From assembly GCF_014621695.1 (NCBI RefSeq), contig NZ_CP061281.1:7316001-7380000 (forward strand): a stretch of 64,000 nucleotides of DNA. The letters run 5' to 3'. This document shows, in pieces, positions 16,391 to 23,352 of the stretch. Numbering within the stretch: the stretch's first letter is position 1; each line of letters starts with the position of its first letter. This DNA comes from Streptomyces xanthii (GTDB lineage: Bacteria > Actinomycetota > Actinomycetes > Streptomycetales > Streptomycetaceae). The notes beneath the pieces are model-generated. The model was not told the origin of the DNA and did no database searches. It saw only the letters and a program-made list of their open reading frames with translations. Both the position numbers and the translations under genes were made by a program.

Positions 16391-16957
16391 GTGAGCGCGG
16401 CGGCGGGCGGCACGGCCGGGCACCCGGTCGTGTACACCGTCGGCCACTCGACGCGCGACTTCGACGAACTGGTGGGGATGCTGCGCGAACACGGCATCAC
16501 CTGTCTGGTCGACATCCGCTCGTTCCCCTCGTCGCGCGCGTACCCGCAGTGGAACCGGGCGGCGATCGCCGCGAACCTGCCGCCGGACATCACCTACCGC
16601 TGGATGCCCGCGCTCGGCGGCCGCCGCCACACCCCCGCGGGGACGCCGACCGTGAACGACGCCTGGCGCGTCAAGGCGTTCCGCGACTACGCCGACCACA
16701 TGGCGACCGACACCTTCGCCGAGGGACTGCGCGAACTCCTGGACCAGGCACGACGCGAACCCACGGTCATCATGTGCAGCGAGGCCGTCCCCTGGCGCTG
16801 CCACCGCCGTCTCGTCACCGACGCGCTGATCGACGCCGGGGCCGAGGTCGTGGACATCATGGGACCGGGCAAGACGCGGCGGGCGACCCTGAACGAGCAC
16901 GCCCGTGTCCGGGACGGCCATCTGATCTACCCGGCACCGGCCTCCGGAACCAGCTGA
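16391..16957 (+). CDS. DUF488 domain-containing protein
   Basis: 188 aa with a GTG start one base after the DUF2945 stop. The start YTVGHSTRDFDELVGMLREHGITCLVDIRSFP and the later IMCSEAVPWRCHRRLVTDAL are diagnostic of DUF488. The two cysteines and the CHR motif form the putative active or metal site. The family's biochemical role is not established. The stop codon TGA is inside the TGATGTCA half-site described for the next gene. Confidence 0.88.
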   Translation: MSAAAGGTAGHPVVYTVGHSTRDFDELVGMLREHGITCLVDIRSFPSSRAYPQWNRAAIAANLPPDITYRWMPALGGRRHTPAGTPTVNDAWRVKAFRDYADHMATDTFAEGLRELLDQARREPTVIMCSEAVPWRCHRRLVTDALIDAGAEVVDIMGPGKTRRATLNEHARVRDGHLIYPAPASGTS

Positions 16958-16983
16958 TGTCATGCACTGACGTCACGTAGGAT
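16955..16983 (+). promoter_or_regulatory. Candidate operator/promoter of the TetR gene
   Basis: TGATGTCA-TGCAC-TGACGTCA is a near-perfect palindromic pair of TGAYGTCA half-sites (16955-16975). It is followed by TAGGAT (16978-16983), a plausible -10 that would place the transcription start on the ATG at 16990, i.e. a leaderless mRNA. Autoregulation by the TetR protein is inferred. Confidence 0.55.
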
Positions 16984-16989
16984 CTCCGC

Positions 16990-17574
16990 ATGGGTAGATG
17001 GGAGCCGAACGCTCGAGGCCGACTGGCGGACGCCGCGCTCAAGCTGTACGCCGAGCAGGGCTTCGACCGGACGACGGTCGCGGAGATCGCCGCGTCGGTC
17101 GGCGTCACCGAGCGCACCTTCTTCCGGCACTTCACCGACAAGCGCGAAGTCCTGTTCTACGGGGCCGAGGCGGCGCTCGAACTCGTCACGCGGGCCGTCG
17201 CGGAGGCGCCCGAATCGGCCTCGCCCATGGTCGCGGTGAGCGGCGCGCTCCAAGCCTTCGGTGCCTTCTTCCAGGAGGATCCGCGGCGCGCCCGGGACCG
17301 GGACGCCGTGGTCTCGGCCAGCGCCGAGCTGCGCGAGCGCGAGCTGGTCAAGCTGGACGCGTTCTCGCTGGCGATGGCCGGCGCCCTGCGCGAGCGCGGC
17401 GTCGAGCCCCGGACGGCGACGCTGGCCGCCGAGGCGGGCGCGGCCGCGTTCAAGATCGCCTACGCGGAGTGGATGGCGATCGGCCGGTCCGGCGAGAAGG
17501 ACCGCGAGCTGCCCGGCCTGTTCCTGGAGGTTCTCGCCGAGCTGACCTCGGTGCTGGACGCGACCCGCGATTAA
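16990..17574 (+). CDS. TetR-family transcriptional regulator
   Basis: 194 aa. The TetR HTH spans about residues 8-55: RGRLADAALKLYAEQGFDRTTVAEIAASVGVTERTFFRHFTDK. The C-terminal helical domain is of the kind found with NmrA/SDR oxidoreductases. No Shine-Dalgarno is seen and a -10 lies 7 bases upstream, so leaderless translation is likely. It is followed after 128 bp by an NAD(P)-binding reductase in the same direction. Confidence 0.9.
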   Translation: MGRWEPNARGRLADAALKLYAEQGFDRTTVAEIAASVGVTERTFFRHFTDKREVLFYGAEAALELVTRAVAEAPESASPMVAVSGALQAFGAFFQEDPRRARDRDAVVSASAELRERELVKLDAFSLAMAGALRERGVEPRTATLAAEAGAAAFKIAYAEWMAIGRSGEKDRELPGLFLEVLAELTSVLDATRD

Positions 17575-17578
17575 TTAT

Positions 17579-17621
17579 CTGCGCGACGCAGAGGTCTTGG
17601 GTAGTCTTCTGCGTGGCGCAG
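17579..17621 (+). promoter_or_regulatory. Two CTGCGNNNCGCAG palindromes upstream of the NmrA-like gene
   Basis: CTGCGCGACGCAG (17579-17591) and CTGCGTGGCGCAG (17609-17621) are both perfect 5-3-5 palindromes with centres 30 bp apart (about three helical turns). They flank a TAGTCT hexamer (17602-17607) that could be a -10. The geometry suggests cooperative binding of a dimeric regulator, possibly the upstream TetR protein. Confidence 0.6.
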
Positions 17622-17702
17622 CTGATGAGCGCGCCGTCGCCTTCCCGTGCGCCCGCATCCGGGCCTGCCGGGAACTCGCCCGAGAACCTGGAGTACACCT
17701 TC

Positions 17703-18563
17703 ATGCTCACCGTTGCCGTCACCGGCGCCACCGGCGCCCAGGGCGGAGCCACCGCCCGCGCCCTGCTCGCCGCCGGAGTCCGGGTCCGCGCCCTGACCCG
17801 CGCCCCCGACGCCCCCGCCGCCCGGGCCCTGCGCGCCCTCGGCGCCGACGTGCGCCGAGCCGACTTCGACGACCGCGCCTCCCTGGACGCCGCGCTCGCC
17901 GGCGCGGACTCCCTCTTCGCCGTCACCACCCCGTTCGGCACCGACGTCACCGTCGAGACGAGGCAGGGCAGGGACCTCGTCGACGCCGCGGCCGCCGCCA
18001 GCGTCGGCCACATCGTGTTCACGTCCGCCGCCCACGCCGACCGCGCCACCGGCATCCCCCACTACGACAGCAAGCACCTCGTCGAACAGCACCTCCGGTC
18101 CAGCGGAGTGCCCTGGACCGTCATCGGCCCCGCCGCGTTCATGGACAACTTCGCCACCGGCTGGACCCGCGAGGGCCTGCGCGAGGGCACGTTCGCCTGG
18201 CCGATGCCCGGCGACCTGCCCCTCACCCTCATCCCCGCCGCCGACATCGGCGCGTTCGCCGCGCTGACCCTGCGCCGCCGCGCCGAGTTCACCGGCCGCC
18301 GCATCGACCTCGCCTCCGACGCCTGCACGCCCGCGCGCATGGCCGAGATCATCGCGGCCGCGGCCGGACGCCCGATCGCCCACCAGCAGGTCCCGCTCGA
18401 CCAAGTCAGGCGCCGGTCCGAGGACTTGGCGGCCATGTTCGCCTACTTCGCGAGCGACGGCCTCGACGTCGACGTCACCGGCCTGCGCCGGGCCCACCCC
18501 GAGGTCCGCTGGCACACCTTCGCCGAGTGGGCGACGCAACAGGACTGGGCCGACCACGCGTGA
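17703..18563 (+). CDS. NmrA-family NAD(P)H-binding oxidoreductase
   Basis: 286 aa. The Rossmann motif VAVTGATGAQGGATARALL (about residues 4-22) is of the NmrA/atypical SDR type. It is followed by the VRALTR strand that selects NADPH, and HIVFTSAAHAD and HYDSKHLVEQHLRSSGVPWTVIGP in the NmrA core. The usual SDR Tyr-x3-Lys is replaced by HYDSKH, as in redox-sensing or quinone-reducing QOR2-like proteins. ATG start; two operator-like palindromes lie 80-125 bp upstream. Confidence 0.88.
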   Translation: MLTVAVTGATGAQGGATARALLAAGVRVRALTRAPDAPAARALRALGADVRRADFDDRASLDAALAGADSLFAVTTPFGTDVTVETRQGRDLVDAAAAASVGHIVFTSAAHADRATGIPHYDSKHLVEQHLRSSGVPWTVIGPAAFMDNFATGWTREGLREGTFAWPMPGDLPLTLIPAADIGAFAALTLRRRAEFTGRRIDLASDACTPARMAEIIAAAAGRPIAHQQVPLDQVRRRSEDLAAMFAYFASDGLDVDVTGLRRAHPEVRWHTFAEWATQQDWADHA

Positions 18564-18607
18564 CCTGCGTCACGTCCGCAATGCGAGGTGCGCAGTATGC
18601 TGAACCC

Positions 18608-18682
18608 ATGATCCCGCTCGTTCGCCGCCGCCACGTGGACTACGTCCGCGTCACGAGCACGGGCTGTCGACGCTCCTTCTGA
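18608..18682 (+). CDS. Short Streptomyces-type leader peptide, 24 aa
   Basis: 24 codons, ATG to TGA, containing RRRHVDYVRVTSTGCRRSF. The R-R-H-V-D-x-x-R-V-x-S-x-x-C pattern matches the 'putative leader peptide' sequences that precede sulfur-metabolism and related operons in Streptomyces. A TATGCT -10 (18596-18601) sits 7 bases before the ATG, so the peptide is probably translated from a leaderless RNA. The oxygenase gene begins 142 bases downstream and has a GTACGGG-CAC-CCCGTAC hairpin (18792-18808) just before its start. Cysteine- or arginine-dependent attenuation is inferred. Confidence 0.7.
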   Translation: MIPLVRRRHVDYVRVTSTGCRRSF

Positions 18683-18791
18683 GCGGTCCGGCCCTCCTCG
18701 GCCTCCTTCTTCACGGTGCCGTCCCGGCCGCTTTCCCCAGCCGTACGTCTCTCTTCCATCAGGCACCTGTGCCCCGCCACACCCCGGCGGC

Positions 18792-18808
18792 GTACGGGCA
18801 CCCCGTAC
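18792..18808 (+). promoter_or_regulatory. Hairpin just upstream of the oxygenase start
   Basis: GTACGGG-CAC-CCCGTAC is a perfect 7-bp stem with a 3-base loop, ending 16 bases before the ATG at 18825. Lying downstream of the leader peptide, it could mask the weak ribosome-binding region or act with the peptide in attenuation. Confidence 0.5.
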
Positions 18809-18824
18809 ACCCTGCGGACGCACC

Positions 18825-19859
18825 ATGACGAACGTATCGACGACGACGAACGCGTCGAACCAGCAACTTCCGATCATCGACCTCTCCGCCGCCGACCGCG
18901 GACCCGAGGCGCGGGCCCTGCTCCACGCACAGCTGCACAGCGCCGCGCACGACGTGGGGTTCTTCCAGCTGATCGGGCACGGGGTCACCGACGAGGAGAC
19001 CCGCCTCCTGCTCACCGCCATGCGGCGCTTCTTCGCACTGCCCGAGGAGCGGCGGCTGGCGCTCGACAACGTGAACTCGCCGCACTTCCGCGGCTACACC
19101 CGCACCGGCGACGAGCGCACCGGCGGTCGCCAGGACTGGCGGGACCAGCTCGACATCGGCGCCGAACGCCCCGCCCACGTCCCGGGAGCCGGTGAGCCCC
19201 CGTACTGGTGGCTCCAGGGGCCCAACCAGTGGCCGGACGACCTGCCGGAGCTGCGCACGGCCGCCCTGCGGTGGGTCGAGCGGCTCAGCGGTGTCGCCGA
19301 GAAGCTGCTGCACGAACTGCTCACCGCGATCGGCGCCGACCCCGCCTTCTACGACGGCATCTTCGGCCGGCACGCCCACCCGCACCTCAAGCTCGTCCGC
19401 TACCCGGGCGGCTCCGGCGACGGCGCGGCCCAGGGGGTCGGCGCCCACAAGGACTACGGCTTCCTGACGCTGCTGCTCCAGGACCAGGTCGGCGGCCTCC
19501 AGGTCGAGCGCGAGGACGGACTGTTCCACGACGTGCCGCCCATCCCCGGCGCCTTCGTCGTCAATCTCGGCGAGCTCCTCGAAGTCGCCACCAACGGCTA
19601 TCTGAGGGCCACCAACCACCGGGTCGTGTCACCGCCCGGCGCCACCGAGCGGTTCTCCGTCCCGTTCTTCTACAACCCCCGCCTGGACGCCCACGTCCAG
19701 CCGCTCGCCTTCCCCTACGCGTCAACCGCCCCCGGCGTCACCGACACCCCGGACAACCCGCTGTTCGCCGAGTACGGCTACAACGAGCTCAAGGGCAAGC
19801 TCCGCGCCCACCCCCTGGTCGCCGAGCGGCACCACGCGGAGCTCCTGACACCGGCGTGA
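18825..19859 (+). CDS. Isopenicillin N synthase family 2-oxoglutarate/Fe(II) oxygenase
   Basis: 344 aa. The DIOX_N domain begins LPIIDLSAADRG, with HDVGFFQLIGHGVTDEE. The core has the Fe-binding His/Asp in GAHKDYGFLTLL and the second His in ATNHRVVSPPGATERFSVPFF, which also holds the R-F-S cosubstrate motif. These enzymes are cytosolic and oxidise small molecules; true penicillin synthesis is not implied, because no ACV synthetase is nearby. A leader peptide and hairpin lie upstream. The ATG has only a weak Shine-Dalgarno. Confidence 0.92.
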   Translation: MTNVSTTTNASNQQLPIIDLSAADRGPEARALLHAQLHSAAHDVGFFQLIGHGVTDEETRLLLTAMRRFFALPEERRLALDNVNSPHFRGYTRTGDERTGGRQDWRDQLDIGAERPAHVPGAGEPPYWWLQGPNQWPDDLPELRTAALRWVERLSGVAEKLLHELLTAIGADPAFYDGIFGRHAHPHLKLVRYPGGSGDGAAQGVGAHKDYGFLTLLLQDQVGGLQVEREDGLFHDVPPIPGAFVVNLGELLEVATNGYLRATNHRVVSPPGATERFSVPFFYNPRLDAHVQPLAFPYASTAPGVTDTPDNPLFAEYGYNELKGKLRAHPLVAERHHAELLTPA

Positions 19860-19865
19860 CGCGGC

Positions 19866-21134
19866 TCAGGCGCCGGCGCGGCCCGTCACCAGCAGCCCGC
19901 CGTCGGCGCCGCGCCGCACGAGTACTCCCGTACGGAACCGGCCGTCGGAGGTGAAGGCCTCGGCGTCGGCGTCCGGCGCCCGGTAGTAGCCGCGTGTCAC
20001 CGACGGCCCCCGGACGAGGAGTTCACCGAGGTCACCGTCCCGGTCCACCGTGAACTCGTCGTCGGACGTGAGGGGGTGGAAGGTGCTCTCCCCGGATCCG
20101 GAGAGCGCGGCCACGCCCTCCGGCAGGGTGAGGAACTGCCGTGTCTCACAATCGAGTTCGCGCCCGGTCTGGTCACTGCCGGTTGAAGGGGTCAGGATCA
20201 GCCGGAGGCTCTTGAGGGGGCCCGGGTCGGAGGCTTGCCAGGCTTCCAGGCCGGCCGGTGCGAGCGTGGCCACGGTGACCTGCTCGTCCGCGACGAGCGG
20301 GAGGCAGGCGGCGGGCCCGGGATCGTCGGCGAGGACGACCGTGCCGCCGCACAGGAGCGTGCCCAGGATCCCCGGGCAGCCGGACGCGAGCAGCGACTCG
20401 GCCGGGAGCGCCGCCAGATGGACGTCCTGCGCGCTCAACCCCACCGCCGCACCGGAGGCCCGCACCTGGTACGCGTACGCGTCGTGCGTGCGCGGCACGA
20501 GCCGGGGAGTGCCGTCGGGGCCCGGCACGACGAGCAAGAAGGCCACCTCGCCCGCGCCGTGCACCGGGGCCGGCTCCGGCGCCGCGTCCACCGACCCCAG
20601 CGGGAAGAAGTGACAGCCCGAGGAGTCGATCGACATACCGCCGTAGGGGGACTCCGTGCCGGGCGGCTCGTAGGTGAACGCCCGCCGCAGGAACGGGCCT
20701 TCGGCCGCGATCTCCGCCACCTCGGACCGATGCGAGGCAGTGCCGACAAGACCGGCCGCCTCACTGACCCGCACCACGTGCGCCAGCTCGCGCCCGCCGA
20801 GCGCCACCGGACACACCACCGGCACCGCGCCCACCCGCAGCAGTGCGAACAGGGCGATCACGGCCTCCGGCACGTTCGGCAGCCGCACCACGACCCGCTG
20901 CCCGCGCCGCAGCCCGCGCAGCCGGAACCCGGCGGCCGTGCGCTCCACCCGCCGGTTCAGCAGCCCGTACGTGAGCCGCGTCGCCCCGTGCACCAGCGCC
21001 GTGCGCGGCGCCTGCCGCCGTGCCGTGTCGGACAGCAGGTTGTCGAGCGTGACGCCGCGCCAGTGCCCGATCGACCGGTACCGGTCGACGAACTCCTCGG
21101 GCCACGGCGTCCAACCGTCGAGCATGGGTGTCAT
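19866..21134 (-). CDS. Degenerate, C-terminally truncated aryl-AMP-ligase-like protein
   Basis: 422 aa. The N-terminus (GWTPWPEEFVDRYRSIGHWRG) and PRTHDAYAYQVRASG match 2,3-dihydroxybenzoate/salicylate-AMP ligases of the DhbE/EntE type, normally about 540 aa. Three catalytic features are gone. The Ser/Thr-Gly P-loop reads VVPGPDGTPRLVP. The ribose-binding Asp of R-T-G-D is Val (FRTGVLV). The chain stops at GRAGA, so the C-terminal lid with the catalytic Lys is absent. GGGAGG precedes the ATG and codon use is normal, so it looks like an expressed pseudoenzyme rather than a decayed gene. Confidence 0.82.
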   Translation of the reverse strand: MTPMLDGWTPWPEEFVDRYRSIGHWRGVTLDNLLSDTARRQAPRTALVHGATRLTYGLLNRRVERTAAGFRLRGLRRGQRVVVRLPNVPEAVIALFALLRVGAVPVVCPVALGGRELAHVVRVSEAAGLVGTASHRSEVAEIAAEGPFLRRAFTYEPPGTESPYGGMSIDSSGCHFFPLGSVDAAPEPAPVHGAGEVAFLLVVPGPDGTPRLVPRTHDAYAYQVRASGAAVGLSAQDVHLAALPAESLLASGCPGILGTLLCGGTVVLADDPGPAACLPLVADEQVTVATLAPAGLEAWQASDPGPLKSLRLILTPSTGSDQTGRELDCETRQFLTLPEGVAALSGSGESTFHPLTSDDEFTVDRDGDLGELLVRGPSVTRGYYRAPDADAEAFTSDGRFRTGVLVRRGADGGLLVTGRAGA

Positions 21135-21256
21135 GCGCTTCCTCCCTCGTGACCCCGGCAGTCCAAGCCGTGGCCGTCGGGGCGCACAAGACGCGGTCCC
21201 CACGAGGCCCGGCGGCCCCGGTCGGCGGAACGTCCAACCGGGCCCCCGGCCGGGTG

Positions 21257-21952
21257 TCAGGAGCGGCCCTCCCCGTACGCCTCCGCGATCTCCTGCGAAC
21301 TCGCCCAGCGGCTGTACGTCGGCTGCTGCGGCCAGCCCTCGGGGGAGTCCTGCCAGACCTCCTGGCGTCCGTAGGGGAGCACGTCGGCGAGGGCGAAGAG
21401 ATGGCTGAGCTGCTCGACGCCGCGGCCGCCCGTGTGCCACGTGCGGTAGACCTTGTCGCCGTCGCGCAGGAAGACGTTGACGGCGAAGCCCCCGTCCGGC
21501 GGTGCGCCGACATCGCTGCCGAACGGGCTGTTCGCGGTCGAGTACCACGGCATCTTGTTGCCCACCTTGCGCCGGTAGGCGAGCGCCTCGTCGATCGGGC
21601 CCTGGGTGACGACGACGAACCGCGCGTCGAACTTCTCCAGGCCGAGCTGGCGCGTGAACTGGGAGGTGAAGCCGGTGCAGCCGCTGCACTGCCACTCCGC
21701 GCCCTCGTGCCACATGTGGGAGTACACGATGAGCTGGGAGTGGTCGCCGAAGATCTCGGCGAGCCGCACCGGACCGTCCTCGCCCTCCAGAACGTAGTCC
21801 GGCATCTCGACCATCGGCAGCCGGCGGCGCTGCGCGGCGATGGCGTCGAGTTCGCGGGTGGCGGCCTTCTCCCGCACCCGCAGCGCCGCCAGTTCCTTCT
21901 CCCAGGTGGCTGTGTCGACTACGGGCGGCAGGGCGTTCGAGCTGGTGGACAT
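21257..21952 (-). CDS. DUF899 family thioredoxin-like protein
   Basis: 231 aa. The N-terminal helical segment (VVDTATWEKELAALRVREKAATRELDAI) and RRRLPMVEMPDYVLEG are typical of DUF899. The thioredoxin-like fold then shows QLIVYSHMW and a CSGC pair (WQCSGCTGFTSQF) at the redox-site position. Some members are annotated as peroxiredoxin- or thioredoxin-like, but activity is unproven. GGAGG precedes the ATG. The stop is 122 bp upstream of the ligase-like gene in the same direction, so the two may be co-transcribed. Confidence 0.88.
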   Translation of the reverse strand: MSTSSNALPPVVDTATWEKELAALRVREKAATRELDAIAAQRRRLPMVEMPDYVLEGEDGPVRLAEIFGDHSQLIVYSHMWHEGAEWQCSGCTGFTSQFTRQLGLEKFDARFVVVTQGPIDEALAYRRKVGNKMPWYSTANSPFGSDVGAPPDGGFAVNVFLRDGDKVYRTWHTGGRGVEQLSHLFALADVLPYGRQEVWQDSPEGWPQQPTYSRWASSQEIAEAYGEGRS

Positions 21953-22135
21953 GGTGCCTCCGTACGGGTCGTGCGACCGAAAGGTGTGGCCTGTCTGGGA
22001 GTACGGACCGTCCGGCGGCCCGGAACTCATCGGTCCGCCACCCACCGGATCCGTGCGGGCGCGCCACGTGTCAGGCTGTGCCGTCGACGACCCGTTTCGT
22101 ACGGCACCGCGCCCCGCACCGCAGGAGAGACCCCG

Positions 22136-22780
22136 ATGCCCACGCCCCACCCGCTCCTCGCCCACTTCACCGACGCCGCCGACGGGCGCTTCCCGCCCTG
22201 CGACGGCTCCGTGACGGTGCTGCCGCCGCTGGCCGGGGGCCTGGAGTGCTCCGTGGCGTTCACCGGACACGCGGTCGTCGCGACGGCGCTGCCCGAGGCC
22301 GAGGTGCTCGCCGAGGGCCCGGACGCCTTCGGCGGATCCATGGCGGCGCACTTCCTGCACCGGCTCGCCGGTCCCGGCGGCTGGACCGGCTGCGTGGACG
22401 CGATCCTCGTGGCCCGGGGGACGGGCGGACCGGCACGCCTGCCCGAGGTCACCTCGCAGGAGGCGATGGACCACCCGCGCGTCCGGTACGCGCGCGAGAT
22501 CCGCTCCGGTGTCACCGTCCACGGCGACGAGCGCGGCCTGGTCATCCTGGCCGACGGGCTCGCCGGACGCCGCGAGCTGAGCATCGAACTGCACGCGTCG
22601 GAGCAGACCGGCAAGGGCGTCGGGCGGGCACTCATCGAGGACGCGCTGAGCCTCGTCGAGGCCGGCGAGCCGCTGTTCGTCGCCGTGTCCCCGGGCAACG
22701 CCCGCTCCCTGCGCGCCTTCCTGTCGTGCGGGTTCGTCCCCATCGGCAGCGAGGTGGTCGTGCGGCCGAACCGAGGCTGA
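22136..22780 (+). CDS. GNAT-family N-acetyltransferase
   Basis: 214 aa with a CAGGAGAGA Shine-Dalgarno. The acetyl-CoA loop is QTGKGVGRALIEDAL, followed by EPLFVAVSPGNARSLRAFLSCGFVPIGSEV, the standard C-terminal GNAT strands. The N-terminal 100 residues are atypical and could fold back as a second, degenerate GNAT half. The acceptor substrate is unknown. It is convergent with the thioesterase gene (12-bp gap). Confidence 0.78.
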   Translation: MPTPHPLLAHFTDAADGRFPPCDGSVTVLPPLAGGLECSVAFTGHAVVATALPEAEVLAEGPDAFGGSMAAHFLHRLAGPGGWTGCVDAILVARGTGGPARLPEVTSQEAMDHPRVRYAREIRSGVTVHGDERGLVILADGLAGRRELSIELHASEQTGKGVGRALIEDALSLVEAGEPLFVAVSPGNARSLRAFLSCGFVPIGSEVVVRPNRG

Positions 22781-22792
22781 CCGGCGGCGCGT

Positions 22793-23248
22793 TCAGGGCC
22801 GGGGCGCGTCGAGCCGGATGAGCGTCTGCTGCCCGTTCGCGACGAGCGCCCGGCGCCCGTCGTCGTGCACGCCGAACACCTCCAGGCGGCACACGGTCAG
22901 CGTGCGGCCGGAGCGCAGCACCGTGCCCACGGCTTCGAGCCGGTCGCCGACGGCCGGCGCCAGAAGATTGATCTTGTACTCGACGGTGAGCACCTCGGAG
23001 CCCTCGGGGAACAGCGTGAACGCGGCGTAGCCGCCCGCGCTGTCGGCGATGGAGCTGGTGGCGCCCGCGTGGACGTAGCCGTGCTGCTGGCCGACCTCGG
23101 GCCGGGCGGGCAGCTCGATGTGGACGCGGCCGGGGGCGATCACGGTCAGCCGGGCGCCGAGGAGCCGCATCAGGCCCTGCCGGTCGAAACTGTCCTGGAC
23201 GCGCTCGCGCACCTCGGGGCTCGCCTGCTCCTGCGCGGTCTCTTCCAC
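22793..23248 (-). CDS. PaaI-family hotdog-fold thioesterase
   Basis: 151 aa. GYVHAGATSSIADSAGGYAAFTLFPEG matches the catalytic helix region of PaaI/YdiI hotdog thioesterases (H-A/G-G with a following Asp). VEYKINLLAPAVGDRLEAVGTV is the strand that follows. It hydrolyses acyl-CoA thioesters in the cytoplasm. The chosen GTG (23246-23248) has GGAGGA upstream. A second in-frame GTG with an identical Shine-Dalgarno lies 21 bases further upstream, created by a tandem duplication. Confidence 0.85.
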   Translation of the reverse strand: MEETAQEQASPEVRERVQDSFDRQGLMRLLGARLTVIAPGRVHIELPARPEVGQQHGYVHAGATSSIADSAGGYAAFTLFPEGSEVLTVEYKINLLAPAVGDRLEAVGTVLRSGRTLTVCRLEVFGVHDDGRRALVANGQQTLIRLDAPRP

Positions 23249-23281
23249 GGGTCCTCCTCGATCGTCCACGGGTCCTCCTCG
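23244..23281 (-). repeat. 21-bp tandem duplication of the RBS and start codon
   Basis: The 17-mer CGAGGAGGACCCGTGGA on the reverse strand occurs twice, 21 bases apart (23244-23260 and 23265-23281). Each copy carries an SD-like GGAGGA and a GTG. Both GTGs are in frame with the thioesterase, so two initiation sites giving proteins seven residues apart are possible. Confidence 0.7.
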
Positions 23282-23352
23282 TTCCTCGCGTGCGGGCCGG
23301 CTCGGGACGCCACCCGCCGCGTCGTACGCGTGCCCGGCCGGCACGTCACGGA

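Noticed and set aside
18825..19859. Penicillin or cephalosporin biosynthesis locus
   Set aside because: Only an IPNS-family oxygenase is present; no ACV synthetase, acyltransferase or expandase is seen nearby.
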